From: Mactra quadrangularis
Taxonomy: Eukaryota > Mollusca > Bivalvia > Venerida > Mactridae
Reading direction: 5' to 3'
Length of the DNA stretch: 64,000 nucleotides
NCBI GenBank assembly: GCA_025267735.1
Contig: CM046309.1
Coordinates: 32,897,202-32,961,201 of the forward strand
The notes under the pieces are model-generated. The model worked only from the letters and a program-made list of their open reading frames with translations. It had not been told where the DNA came from and searched no databases. The translations under genes were made by a program, and so were the position numbers. Within the stretch, counting starts at the first letter, position 1, and each line of letters opens with the position of its first letter. Below are positions 40,883 through 53,060 of the stretch, piece by piece.

Positions 40883-41186
40883 CCTATCATTGCAATATTT
40901 TTTTTCTAAGATTATATCATTACTGTACGTTCCACCAAATGGTTGCAATTATGTAATACTGGATGGGATTAATTTGAAATATTGTAATGTTATAAATTTG
41001 ATTTCGTCATTTCATAAATAAGTGACATATTCCAAGCTTTTGTTTTTAATTATGTCTAATTCAAATGAACTCGCATACTAGATTTATGGTTGAATACTTT
41101 TTTAATAGCGAGGTATGATGCTATGGAAAGGAATAGTCAAATAACTAAATATTTCCACAACTCAATACTGATTTCCAAACGCTTCG

Positions 41187-41531
41187 TTATGGTACTCATT
41201 CACAGATTTAACTTAAATACCAACTTTTTCTAAAACTATCAAAATTGCATGGAAATATTTCTGGAAGCAGGAAAGTAGTGTTCTGACAAGGACAATTTTA
41301 GTGCAAATTGACATACAACTACAAATAATAATGTTTCAAGTAGTAAAGATCTACACAGTTTGTCACGGTATAGACACTTTTAGTGCATTTTGTGATTTTA
41401 TTGTATATTTCTTGCAACTTTAGGTCAGTTTGTCTTAAAATAATAACAGTTAATTTTTAGAACCAATTACAGACACTGAATGGTATTTTGAAATTATGCA
41501 AAAAACCAAATCTGTGAACTAGTACCTTTAA
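41187..41531. repeat. Dispersed TTAA-ended element, copy 2
   Basis: Begins GTTATGGTACTCATTCACAG and ends GTGAACTAGTACCTTTAA; the ends are inverted (GGTACT-ATTCACAG). It is longer than copy 1 at its right side, which keeps TTTGAAATTATGCAAAAAAC. Confidence 0.75.
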
Positions 41532-41649
41532 TGCATTTAGTAGTTTTTTGAACAGATGATGTGTTTCTATATTTACAAACATTTGTAATGAATCATTAGA
41601 TCACTTGTATAGTTTGTACAAAAAACCACTGTTTAAATAAGCAATACAT

Positions 41650-41800
41650 TGAAATAAATCACGACAGGGGATGTTCAGGATGACAATAAAATATATAAAT
41701 TGAATATGTTTTATGAGTGTCTTGTTAGATCAATGACAAAGCGGTCTACTATAACATTGACAAAGGGTAGGTGGTTTATCCACCATGCTAGATTTGTTAA
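41650..41800. repeat. Dispersed repeat, inverted relative to 57787-58180
   Basis: ACAGGGGATGTTCAGGATGA, then GAGTGTCTTGTTAGAT, AAAGCGGTCTAC and GGTGGTTTATCCACC appear as reverse complement at 57787-57930 and, more diverged, 58047-58180. Confidence 0.8.
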
Positions 41801-43340
41801 AATAAACTAAGCAACTTTTATTTTCCACACTGTCTACCCCTGAAATGGATTGTTTCATTTGTAATGTTGACCCGAACACGTTATTGTATTTTGTACGCAC
41901 TATACAATAAACATGACAATAATATTGTTTTAAATATAATACATAAGCGTGGGTTTAAGTAGTCTATAATTGGTTGTAATTGTTCACATCCAAAGACAAG
42001 AGGTCAGCGAAAAACTTGTCTACATAACTTTTTGTTCACATGGAGTTAGTCTAGTTTTGCACTCATTTATTGAAGAGTACTTCTTTATTGTATAGTGGGG
42101 TTTTCCGTCATGCACTGTTACTAAATTTAGACATTACTCATAACCACTTGTCTTTCTCATTGGTTTCTATTCAATTGTTTTTTAATAGTTTCAAGTTATC
42201 ATCAGGAATTAATGTTAAGAATAAGTATGGTTCGATAATCTGACATTGTGAATTAGAAAGGATGATAGTTTTTGTCTTATCATAACAGAAAGTACGCGTT
42301 AAACAATATGCACAATACTTAGACGCATGTAATCGGAAAACCCACTGTTTCCGGATTTCCAAAAACACGTCTGGCTCCCAGGTGTCTGTATCAAAATGAA
42401 GTAACACTGCTACAGTACTAATGTTGAAAAGTTGTCTAAATCAGCAGCGTGTTCAATTACCCCGAACGATCCGAAACGTTCCGTAACGTTAGGGTAGGGA
42501 CAACTCAACCCAAAGACATGTCAACCCGAGAAAACTCAATACCTCATCAACGGTTTGAGTTTTCCCAACCTTGTATTGAGTTATCCATGGGTTGAGTTGT
42601 CCCGTACCCGTAACGTTCGCTAACAGTCGTTACTGAACACGCAGCTGGATTAACTGTTTGCCAATGATTGTGCGACTCATTTTTGCATCGATTCTACACT
42701 AACTAGCCATGGTGTCTGATCGAGAATCACAAGTTTAAATGTTAATATAAAGTGGAGTTTGAAGATTTCTGTAAAAATATCTTCAATTACGTTATGTATC
42801 TAACAACTTATCCAGGAATTATTGGTTCGATTCTTGAGCGGATCCTATATACCTTTCTGGAATTTTGTCGTGATGATTTCTACTCCTTTTTACCCACCTA
42901 CATCTGAATCAAGTATGATAGTTGTCAGTCACTTGTAAAAGTAAGAGCGAAGTACTAGGTTCAAATCTCTAGAGGCATGTCTTAGTGCGTTAAAAGGTCG
43001 ATTGCGCCCTGCAATTTGATTGAATATTGGAACGCAGAGTAAACAGTATACATTGCAATACGAATAATTAGGGACTTGATAGTTAGTCTATTCGAGCCAT
43101 TAAAGGAAATAAATACAAATGTATAATAAGCTTTTTGATATTTTATTACAAAAATATATACATTGAAAATATAAAAACATAAAAATATAAAAATCTGTAA
43201 GCACTATATGTACGTTTAAAAATAATAGGATAAACTCTGAACCATACCAGTAAAAACTACAACAAATATCAACTGTTTAACAGTATTGACAGTGTTATTG
43301 GAAGCACCAAAACAGACCAATATCTCCAACTACTGATCTT
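41801..43340. other. Intergenic region with one foldback
   Basis: No gene recognised. The foldback at 42448-42641 is listed separately. TTTATT at 43142-43147 would read AATAAA on the minus strand and could end the ETS mRNA. Confidence 0.45.
42448..42641. mobile_element. ~194-bp foldback, CGTGTTCA family, copy 2
   Basis: Ends CGTGTTCAATTACC and CGTTACTGAACACG are inverted. The interior repeats CAACTCAACCC and GGGTTGAGTTGTC in opposite orientation. CAG lies on both sides, a possible 3-bp TSD. Confidence 0.85.
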
Positions 43341-43344
43341 CTTT

Positions 43345-43495
43345 CGTTGGACGTGATAGAGACGAGTCATGCCGTTTTGAGCAGTGTAACGTGTTCCATG
43401 GACGTAAACGTCATTCATTGACACATGCGCTCTGCGTAGACAGCACTCTAAAGAATTCTTGCCCAGTCAGTATACTTTATACATAAGGAGTTGAC
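43345..43495. repeat. Degenerate tandem copy of the ETS last exon's 3' part
   Basis: Matches 43533-43688 in order (GCCGTTTTGAGCA, TACGTGTTCCAT, CATGCGCTC, TTTATACA, GACCG) with many changes. It lies downstream of the ETS stop, so it would be in the 3' UTR. It no longer encodes the C-terminal peptide. Confidence 0.8.
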
Positions 43496-43622
43496 CGTAT
43501 TTCGATTTGGAGAAAGTCATGCTGTTTTTGGCAATGGACGTGTTAACGTGGAGTTTCGCCGTTTTGAGCAATGCAGTGTTACGTGTTCCATAGAAGTTAA
43601 CGTCAACCATTGGCGCATGCGC

Positions 43623-43719
43623 TCAGCGTGGACAATACTCTTCCGGTACTTTGTCCCAGTTTATTTTATACACAAGTCGTAGACCGTTTCTTCTCATTAA
43701 ACCATCTTTATAATAATAT
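43623..43719 (-). CDS. ETS exon 6: recognition helix end and C-terminus
   Basis: Acceptor TTCTATTTCAG, phase 2. It encodes RYYYKDGLMRRNGLRLVYKI, then NWDKVPEEYCPR and TGA. The invariant second arginine of the R-x-x-R DNA contact is split between exons 5 and 6. Confidence 0.92.
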
Positions 43720-46700
43720 CTGAAATAGAATAAGTGATTGGTTTGTTTAAAATATGTTAGAATTATTGTCTCACTTAACATCGAGGGTTACCAGCAAGAC
43801 TGTAGTAACAATGCGCTTACTACAGTCTTTCGGGCAACCCTTGACATGTGCATTCATAATATTCTTACACTTTAGCGTAGTGACAGTCATGTATCATAAG
43901 AAGCTATAAACGTTTATTGTGTGATAGCTCAAACTGAATTATTCTTCGACTAGATTCAGCATAATTGTTGTAACATTTTCAACTACCGTTCTTTAATCAG
44001 TGGCGATCAAAAATACTCAATCATTTTCTGTTTTATTTTCAATTTTAAGTAAAGCTATTACAGTTTAGTCTTTTTTATGCTGTTATATGCTATCAGACTT
44101 CACACTTATAAGGCCTACTCAAGGTCATTGGGCTACTGGGGTCGATCTTACAGGTAAGTATTCACTCAAGTGAATTTGAAGCCCTCAATTGGCACAATCG
44201 AATTGTATTATTCTCTCAGATACCAATTAACGACTCTGTTAAGTCACTCAATAGCAGATAAATTTGTTGATCGTGGGCATAAAATTGCAATAATACACAT
44301 TGCGTATATTTCACATTTTTAATGTTTGGTAGTTAATATACATGTAGCTGTCCTCCAAAGTTTTGTAGCATTGTGCAAAGACCACTAGTTTTAAATAACT
44401 AAATGCATGTTCCTTCGTTTGCATTGTTTCACCAAGGCGTAGATTGGTACCAGCATAAACACATACTATAAGACAAGTGTAACATACCTTATACTTCGAC
44501 TCAGTTTTTCAAAAGTCATTGTAGTTGTATTTTTCATCTGTCCCCATCGTCTACTACATTCAACTGTATCAACAAATTTAAATGTGCCAAGAGATTCATT
44601 CTCCCATTGTATGTGAGTACATTCTGGTTTTCTTAATTCATCTAAGATGAATTTCCATAATAAAATATCTTTTGGTACTGAAATGAAAAATATCAAATAT
44701 TTATTTCATAATTTTATGATAGGTAGTTAATATGTACTACCTACCAAAAGTTTGGAGACAAAGGAACTTTAATAAATTAAAAAAAACACTGTTCAAATGC
44801 TAAAGTTTTTGATTGGTTTTAACCGTATCAATAGCATTTTTACCCTTAAATTGAGCATTGGTCAATAAATTATTCATTCAAACATATACAGACATACTAT
44901 ATGAATTCTATGATTTTAATAAGTATCAGTATCAAACATTCATGAGCATTAAATATCTATGTTATACTTTATACAACTTAGGTTGTTAACAATTGCCAGC
45001 GTACATAACTTAGCTTTCCAAGATCCTTGTATATAACCAGTACTCACCTACTCTTCCACAAGTCCGTGAAATTTTCCATATACCTTATTGATAAAGCAAA
45101 GTTGGCCTCATTGTCAAATTTTCATGGAAGGGTCTTCCGCCCCTAATGAGAATATCTATTTGTGAAAATCATGATTTTAGTTTATTTACCTCTTGATCTT
45201 CCATGTTTTCCTGTTGATTTTTCATTAATTTCTCTATAACCACTTTTGTGAAAAGTTGGAGGTCTTCCTCGTCGACTTCTCGCAGTTTTACATTTTGTGA
45301 GATCTGACTTCCGGTGATTCTGAACACGTGACACATTAGGTCTTGATTGATTGTCGTCTGATTGTGAGTCTGCAAGAAATAATTAAAACATTACACAAAG
45401 TTTTAGAATGCTGAACTTGAAGAGCCTTGTTTCATTTGCCTTGCGAAACACTGTATTAAATAAGTCTTAAACTTCTGATGGGCAATTGTTTGAAACAGCA
45501 GTCGTCAAAAACCACAGACCTACGACACAGTCAAAGATTAAAGTGAAAGATGCTTTTAGATTTTTTTAATTTTAAAAAAGAATGCCATAACAAACAAAAC
45601 CGAAAATTAGAAGCTGGTAGGTTTACACCTTAGAACAGACGGAAAAGATATTTTCCAAGGACTTTTGATGGGCATTGTATGTTCGCTAGTTTTGATACAA
45701 TGACAAAGGTCACTGTACACAATGTATGTATGTATGTATCAAGTTTCAACATATATTTAGATGGTTTATATTCATACCTCCCGAATCCTCCTCTTCTGAT
45801 AAATTTAGTTTTCTGATATGTACAGGCATTTTACTTCTGTCAATCTCTACCTCATCTGAAACAGTGTCAATATTTTCTATTTACAAGTGGTCATATGACT
45901 TTGTGTGACTCTTACCACATAAGACTCTAACGTCTTGATTAGCATTTTCCTCGCCTTGGGCATGGGCAATGCAATTACTCCAGTATTCAAGATACGCCAG
46001 CCTCCAATACGATCAGTGCAATACACAAAATGTAAAAAGCAAAGTAGAAGTACATTGCATTATCTAGTATAAATATGATGATGTTAAACAAGTTAATGTA
46101 TGCACGTTCGCCATTTTACAGCATGCCTTGCTTAAGATAATGCTATTTGTACAGAGTTAACACAGTCATGGTAGGCCTATAATTACAAAAAAATCATAGA
46201 AAGTTCCATACAATTTTGCAATAGGTATTAACATAACTTTTTTCTCAAATCATGGAACATGATACATGGGCAAATAAAATATAGAAGGTGTTAATTAAAT
46301 GAAAATTCAAAATACATGTTTATTAAGAATTATTTTACTTGTGGGGGATATAAAGAAAAGGAGAACGGGTATAAACTAAACAACTTGTAGAGATATAACT
46401 GAAAACATAGTACATCACTATATACTTACAACTATTGTCTTCATCGTCTGACCACTGCACACTAGAATGTCTTATTCGTTGATGTCCCTGTATTGTTTCA
46501 TTTAAATATGTTGGAGTATAGTCTGTTATGTCTTCGTGAGGAATGTGTTGGCTATCTTCTATAAAGAAAAAGATAACATTTTAATAGAACCGGGAATCAT
46601 GCCAGGAGCATTAACAGATTGTATTATAAGCCATACGATTCAGAGTATAAAACGCATAAAATGGTATAGCTTTTTTACCGAAGTTCAATAAGAGGCCTGT

Positions 46701-47388
46701 TTGTGCTTCAAGAATGCAATATGTGATAAGAATTGTTCTTTTATATGACCCCAACATATTTTACATACTAACACCAAAAACAAAGCAGACTTAGTTTAGT
46801 CGACACAAAAGTCACAATATTAACTTTCAATGTTGACGGCAAGTATAAAATTATATTCAGATAATTTAAAATATAACTTTGTATGGAATAAAAACACACT
46901 AGTGTCAAAACGGTTTTCAAACCTCACAATATCGTTACAAATATGTAATCTTATTTTTGTTGTTACCATATTTGCAATATAGAATTGCTAACACTGAACA
47001 GCATGAAAAATTGATTAAACTTTTACTAAAACATACCAGTATATATCTCATTGTCATCGTTAAAAGCAACAGCGCTCATGGTATGGTATAAATTCTGTTC
47101 CGTTCCGTCATCCGTCCAGTCCGATTCTTCCGCAGACGTGTCTTCAAGTCTTGCAAGAGTGGTCTCAACATCAACAGAGTTAAGTAGATTGATATCGCAC
47201 GAGTCTATATTGTCACAGAGTATTTCATTGTAAGTATTAGTCACGTGATCGACACACGTGTATTGTTTATTACAAGAACTGTCAGAGTTGTACCATTCCT
47301 GGTGAGTTAATAATGCACTAGAAGAAAAATACGATGCTGTTGATGACAGTGAAGTTAGTTCTGATGATACTTTCCCTGTTTCTAACAT
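43623..47388 (-). CDS. ETS-domain transcription factor, ESE/ELF3-like, with AT-hook-like motif
   Basis: Six minus-strand exons join in perfect phase: 47388-47037, 46558-46430, 45855-45778, 45369-45190, 44677-44488 and 43719-43623. They give 341 aa and a stop at 43623-43625. Residues 1-186 are acidic and Ser/Thr-rich (possible activation region). An AT-hook-like SRRGRPP lies at 218-224 within a basic stretch. The ETS DNA-binding domain is at about 250-331, with its three tryptophans (LLWKF, IQWEN, RRWGQ) and the recognition helix TFEKLSRSIRYYY. The C-terminus is only 10 residues past the domain. ETS factors bind GGA(A/T) sites in the nucleus. The AT hook next to a C-terminal ETS domain resembles the ESE group (ELF3), but I see no Pointed domain. 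An in-frame TAA at 47404-47406 lies five codons upstream of the ATG, supporting this start. Orthology is inferred from recalled family features. Confidence 0.93.
43783..43846. mobile_element. Hairpin MITE in ETS intron 5
   Basis: GGGTTACCAGCAAGACTGTA and the complementary TACAGTCTTTCGGGCAACCC form a hairpin with arms of about 29 bp and a few-base loop. Minor mismatches; no clear TSD. Confidence 0.75.
44488..44677 (-). CDS. ETS exon 5: most of the ETS domain
   Basis: Acceptor TTTTTCATTTCAG, donor AG|GTATGT. It encodes DILLWKFILDELRKPECTHI, QWENESLGTFKFVD, CSRRWGQMKN and MTFEKLSRSI. Phase 1 to 2. Confidence 0.95.
45030..45150 (-). mobile_element. SINE family A fragment in ETS intron 4
   Basis: On the minus strand GGCGGAAGACCCTTCCATGA, AAAATTTGACAAT and CTTGTGGAAGAGTAGGTGAG match the body of the SINE at 40613-40882. 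The tRNA head is truncated. Confidence 0.75.
45190..45369 (-). CDS. ETS exon 4: basic region with AT-hook-like motif
   Basis: Acceptor TTATTTCTTGCAG, donor G|GTAAAT. It encodes a Lys/Arg-rich stretch with RRGRPP (core GRP) and KHGRSR. Length 180 bp, symmetric phase 1 to 1. Confidence 0.88.
45778..45855 (-). CDS. ETS exon 3
   Basis: Acceptor ACACTGTTTCAG, donor G|GTATGA. It encodes YEVEIDRSKMPVHIRKLNLS and EEEDSG. A 78-bp symmetric exon, so it can be skipped without a frameshift. Confidence 0.85.
46430..46558 (-). CDS. ETS exon 2
   Basis: Acceptor TTTTTCTTTATAG, donor T|GTAAGT. It encodes an acidic and polar segment (EDSQHIPHEDITDYTPTY to WSDDEDNS). Length 129 bp, symmetric phase 1. Confidence 0.87.
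47037..47388 (-). CDS. ETS exon 1: acidic N-terminus
   Basis: ATG 47388-47386, donor G|GTATGT. 117 codons rich in Ser, Thr, Asp and Glu (MLETGKVSS to NDDNEIYT). No Pointed domain recognised. No TATA box was identified; the core promoter is not resolved. Confidence 0.88.
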
Positions 47389-48652
47389 TTTGTTGCCTTC
47401 TAGTTAATGAGTACTAGATAGTTTCATTAATAAAGGTGTCAAAAAACCTGCAATAGAAACATTGATATGGTATAGATACGTACGAATTCGGTCCTTCGGA
47501 CACCCGATTTTTTCGAGCTTCTTTGTCATGCCCTGTCAAGTTCGAGCCTTCAATATTTTACCGTAGACAGTACATGATTGTGTAGAACATGAATGATGGA
47601 ATTTAAAATAAAAACACATTTTTTTTAAAGTTTAGAACTTAACATTGTGTCGTTTTGTTACACTTTGTTGTTTCCTGTTATGTGCATTATATTGTTGTTG
47701 TTTTTTTAATTTCCTTTTATAAACCGAAAAAAAACATAATAAAAATTATGTTATATAAAAAGTGCTTTACGCCGCATATAAACAATGTTTAAATCATATT
47801 TGCAGCAACCATGCTCATAGTTCTGGATAGCCCAAAATCTCCGGACCGAAGATTTTAACCGAGTATATAGCCCATTCCATATGTACTGCTTAAAAATTTC
47901 CCCACAAGCTACAGAGGTTGGCGAGGGAATGGCCGTAGAAAATGGTTTATGACCTTAATCCGCGAAGGCATGTAGGTTTTGCCTGGGAACCAAACCCACG
48001 ACCCTGAAGTCGTAGTTAGACGCGATACCGAGTGAACCAACCGTGCAGGTTTGCATATAATTTTGCAGCAAATGTGTGTATCAATTAAATCACCGGTTAT
48101 TACATTTTAAATCATTCTATTGCATGTTACCTATCGTAAAAACTTAATATAAAACATAGTAAATGTAAATGTGTTTAATCTTTATTATTTGCATTTAACC
48201 ATTTTCATTAAATTAAACCATTGCAATGCACGCACTGCATAACCTAATTAATTGTATTAAAACATGAATTTTGTTTAAGATTAACAAAATACGCAAAAAT
48301 AGTCCCTATGTGAAATATAATTTACCTTTGGGTTTTCCTGGTAATAAGTTTTCCAAAATTATATAAATTTAAGTTTAAAACAAGCAAGCAGATGATTTTG
48401 TTTAAAACGTAAATTTTACTACAATCTTCTTATATATGCAGACGCTGCGCTACCTTGGGTATTTTAGGGAATTTGCATTTGTATTTTGAGCTGTTCGAAA
48501 TCAAAGGGAATCCCCCTTATACTTCAAATGTCTATTTAAAGCTTTACAACTTTGTCTACAACTTTACAACTTTGTCAAATTTACTACAATGTTTACTATA
48601 ACGCTAACTCTGCTCAGTGATAGTTTTATCTCTAGTTATGTTTTATGATTAC
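47389..48652. other. Upstream flank of the ETS gene
   Basis: Non-coding. It contains a SINE family B fragment at 47877-48052. Likely includes the ETS promoter, but I see no decisive element. Confidence 0.5.
47877..48052 (-). mobile_element. 3'-truncated SINE family B head
   Basis: On the minus strand a tRNA-like head (GGTTGGTTCACTCGGTATCG; B-box-like GTGGGTTTGGTTCCC) runs into CTTCGCGGATTAAGGTCATA and TTTTCTACGGCCATTCCCTC, the family B body. The rest is missing. Confidence 0.7.
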
Positions 48653-48862
48653 AGAGCCCCGGTGACGCTTTGAAATACTTTTTTATTTTCACGATTATTT
48701 CGTTTTTACGAAGTATTACTTCTTTTTTTTTTCGAAATACTGTTGTTTTTTTTTCAAACGAAATAGTTATCTCGTTTAAACGAAATAGTTATCACGTTTA
48801 AATGTAATAATTGTGAAAATAAAATATAAAACATCTTTTAAAATGTCACTTTAGGGGCTCCG
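48653..48862. mobile_element. ~210-bp foldback with GAGCCCC ends
   Basis: Left AGAGCCCCGGTGAC and right GTCACTTTAGGGGCTCC are inverted, and TTTTATTTTCACGATTATT reappears as complement (AATAATTGTGAAAATAAAA). The centre repeats ACGAAATAGTTATC(T/A)CGTTTAA twice. Confidence 0.75.
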
Positions 48863-51800
48863 TATATGAGGGTAAAACTACATTTACAGTTTTGTCAGTG
48901 GCATAGGCTAGCATACTCTTTAAAGCACTCATGTGAGTTAGCTCAATCATGAAAACCAGAAAAACAACATTAATTTTGTTTAAAAAACGCATTAAAAATG
49001 TAACTACGGTTATAAGATGAGTAATGGTGATAAGAATTAAATAGGTACAACAAAAATATTCATTCGCGTGTTTTTTGTGATATATATCGGCGACAAACTA
49101 GCCTTCAACATTTATTTTTAACTCACATTATCAAGATTTTTAGGGAGAGCATCACCGCATCCTCAATTTATATCAAACTTATGACTGTGCGTAACCTTTA
49201 ACACACTCAAGCTACGCCACTGTTAGTGATTTATAAAACAAAATATTTGTATAATAGAAATAGCATTTGATTTTTTTCTGAATTTAAACTTCTCGTCTAT
49301 ATTTTAATGAAATGTGAATTTTCGTCATGCATTTGTGGTGCATTACATGTTTTAGTTGTCGTCCAAGTCAGTGAATTTTTAGTTTATCCTAGATGCAACA
49401 TAAAACGCTTGTTTTAATATTTAATGGTTTTAACAGTGTGTCAGTACAATTATGGCCATTGCCGCCGTACATTTTCTTAAGCATTAGCCCGTTTTCTCAT
49501 GCCAAATAATAAAGGGCACATTTATCATTAACTTGACTATATGATATTTATTTTTTACTGATCTGAATCAGTTTTGCTAGCCGAAGACTTCAGGCTTGTG
49601 GGTTAAGACTATGACTGTACGCGACGTTTATGCGAGGTGTTTCCATTGACTCAGTTTGGAGAGAAATTGCCAAAAGCTTCACCGTAGGCGGTCAGGTCAT
49701 GGCGTAGGCTACCATGCAATGATATCATCACCGCATATAGAATCTATATATGTACAAAGAACACAATACTTTATTTCTTTACTCAAAGTATTTCTTCTTC
49801 TTTATAAACTTATAACAGGTATGTGACTTTTCAGATATTATAATATCAACTTAAGACTCCCACAAAGAAATTATATTTAAAAACAAGTTATCACAATGCC
49901 AATTCCATTCAGTGACTCATATAATGGAAACCCAGAAAACTCTTCAATATAAATTTATATTCAGTAGTAGATATATAATTTTGCAGGTATGCACATGAAT
50001 CCCACGTCGTCTCTTAATAAACAATATCTTAAACTCGAAATGCCAGCACTGTTTAAGGTTTATACTTAGAGATAGTTATAAACTTGAGTCCGGATATCTA
50101 GGCCTGTAAGGAGAGCCTAGGTAGGATAAAATAGTTTAAATGCTAAATAAAGCATATTAATATTGATACGTAGTGATCGGCAAAGTTCGCTGACTCTGTG
50201 TCACGTGATAAATCCTATTACAGAACGCTGTCTTGTGAAGTCAGATAAGATATGAATAACTACCTTAAAGAAAATCTAGGGTATTCCCAAAGTATTAAAT
50301 GCAAAATTGATAACTACATGTTCATATACCCAGACATTAATACAAAATTTCAGCCTACTGTTTATCGCCTCATCAGATTACGTAAATACAGGTACTAAAA
50401 AATAACATAGCACACGTTCTATGAATACAAATGTATTTAATTTTCTTTTGCAGAATAATTAGATGTAATTGTGTCATATCAAAGCCATTTCTGACATTTT
50501 GGCATTAACTATAATTATATGGCGTCAAAAACAACATTTGATAAAAAACTTGGTGGAATGGGACATTCCCAAAATTATTATAATTGATAACTTTAATATA
50601 AACATTTATTTTACTTAAACATCCTAAATGGCTATAAAATGTAGACCAATTGCGATAACTATTCAATGCAAGTTTACACACAGTAGTATAAGTGTATTAA
50701 GAATAAACACTGGCTCTTTTATTCCAATATAGAATTTATTTCAATAGATAATTATAATAGACGGAAGTTAATATATTAAACGGGTACATAGTAATTCTTT
50801 TACTATCCAATCAAAATGCTGTAACCCAGTACAGATACTGAAAGTAACGGAATACATTTTAGAACGATTAAAACGTCAATTTCTTCCTTTTATTTATGCT
50901 TTAATAGGCATAAGAATGACATTGCGATAATGCATGATCTTATAACATGCTTAAAATTGTACTTGATTGGTAATAGATAGAACATTCTAGATGAATGGTG
51001 ATTTTCACCAACTGAGTCTGATGTTTTTACATTCTCACAGTTTGATTTATTCGATGCATGGGATCACAACAAATAGTGCGGCTTTGTCATTCGCACACTA
51101 AATGTCATTGCCTCATATATTATATAAAGGTTCCAAACGGCATACCAATTACCAAGCCGGTTGGCAAATTTTAAGATTCTTAAACCACGTATATACTATG
51201 ATAAGAAAAGCTGTCAACCTTCTCAAATCTACTGCTCAACGGTTGTTCTGATTCACGTCACTCAAATACTGGCTAAGCTTGGGTCCCAAATTGAGCAAAT
51301 ACATTAATTATGACACAAATGCTTAAAGAATGATTATCTAATCAACTAAATTATTGAGAAATGTCAGTGGGCTGATGCAAAGGTTTCAGAAATAGTATTA
51401 GATTGGACATCGTATTCCAAATGCATTTCAGACTGCCTGCAACACAATATCTCATTAAAGTCGAAGGCATTCGTGAGCATTCTTTTTCAAGTTTGAACTC
51501 CCTAAAAAGTGTCTTGAAATCTTTCCATTTCTTTATAGTCTCCTTTTTGACCACATTTTTTCAGAAATGCACGAAAAACCAGCTAGACTAACCAGATTTC
51601 TGATCAATTTCGCTTGACAGAAAGTTGCTTTCCCTCGACAACGAGCGCAAAACACCTGTTAGTCATAAGAATTGGCAGAGATATCAATTTTGCATTGAAC
51701 AGTGAACCGGTATCACTTCGGGACTACCGGAGTCGAAGTTGAGCGTACTAGAACCGCTTGATTTTCATAGACACCTCGTAAAGACTTCACAGGGCGTAAT

Positions 51801-52198
51801 GCACCGTGCATTGCAATTCTTTTCGAGGCGTTCCCCACAACAATGTTGCGAAAATCGTGTCATAACTGTATGTTGGGAAAAAACTAAGGCGTTAAAGGTC
51901 GCATGGCGTATGTACATGACTGTACAAGAGCAATTCAACAAATGATAAAATATAGGTTAGTCTTATGAATCTCTTGACACAAGTGTAAGTGAACGTGTTA
52001 TATGACACTCATGTGATGTGATAAGTGAAAAAAAATACACTACAGAAAAAGGTCGTTCATATTATCTTATTAACTGTCTTGATACATTGTTTTGACTTAA
52101 AATTTAGAAAGTAATATTACCGTTTATAGATTTTATTCATGTATTCTTAGACTAAATGCCCATGTTCATCAAAAACGTTTCTAACTTACATACATTGT
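48863..52198. other. No gene recognised
   Basis: AT-rich, no domain-bearing frame. Open frames up to 68 aa look compositional. Confidence 0.5.
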
Positions 52199-52582
52199 AC
52201 TGCCGCAATATGTCGCAACGCCACATTATGTCTCACTTGACGCAAAATGTTGCCGCATTATGTCGCAATCGACGCAATATGTCGCAGTCGTCTCCTGCAA
52301 AATGTCGCAGCGCTGACGCAAAATGCTGCAAATGTTTCAACTAACGCAATATGTCGCACCCCCTAAATGGAAATGTCGCTATTATAAATTTTGTTACGCA
52401 TCATATCTTAACAACTTGTAAAAGCAACTTTACTATGACAGATCTTGAAATAAGCGAACTACAAGATATATGTTTATATATTTTCGTTAAAGCTCTGATT
52501 TTATGCACCGCCGCAATATGTCGCAACGCCACATTATGTCGCACTTGACGCAGAATAACGCAATGTCGACGCATTATGTCGC
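52199..52582. repeat. Cluster of CGCAATATGTCGCA-type motifs
   Basis: At least eight variants of CGCA(A/T)(T/A)ATGTCGCA and ACGCAAAATG occur in 384 bp. A segment of about 47 bp (GCCGCAATATGTCGCAACGC, then CACATTATGTCKCACTTGAC) occurs at both ends, at 52201 and 52509. This looks like subterminal repeats of an unrecognised element rather than a simple tandem array. Confidence 0.7.
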
Positions 52583-52754
52583 ACCTGGTTATTTCAATTC
52601 TCCTGAGGGTATCTCCTATTTACAAAAAGCCCTTTTCTTACTGATTTTAAAATACCTTTTAATGAACGCGACAATTCGTTAAAGCTTCTGAAGTCAATGC
52701 TCGGGATCTAGGCCTTATAACCTGCATGTACTATAATGCTAATAATACAATATA

Positions 52755-52831
52755 ACGGACAAGGAACGGACTAGGAACGGACAAGGACAAGGAACGGACA
52801 AGGAACGGACAAGGAACGGACAAGGAACGGA
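52755..52831. repeat. GGAACGGACAA minisatellite
   Basis: About six units of GGAACGGACAA, one partial, directly abutting the GGGTA array. Confidence 0.9.
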
Positions 52832-53060
52832 TAGGGTAGGGTAGGGTAGGGTAGGGTAGGGTAGGGTAGGGTAGGGTAGGGTAGGGTAGGGTAGGGTAGG
52901 GTAGGGTAGGGTAGGGTAGGGTAGGGTAGGGTAGGGTAGGGTAGGGTAGGGTAGGGTAGGGTAGGGTAGGGTAGGGTAGGGTAGGGTAGGGTAGGGTAGG
53001 GTAGGGTAGGGTAGGGTAGGGTAGGGTAGGGTAGGGTAGGGTAGGGTAGGGTAGGGTAGG
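52832..53060. repeat. Perfect (TAGGG)n array, ~46 copies
   Basis: 229 bp of uninterrupted pentamer with all G runs on the + strand. It degrades to GGTGGGG and GGCAG variants up to about 53125. The long proline-rich open frames on the minus strand are artefacts of this array. Confidence 0.98.

Noticed and set aside
45902..46010. Possible extra ETS exon on the minus strand, with donor GTG|GTAAGA
   Set aside because: The best acceptor gives 62 bp, not a multiple of three, and would put a stop into the next exon; the model without it is in perfect phase.
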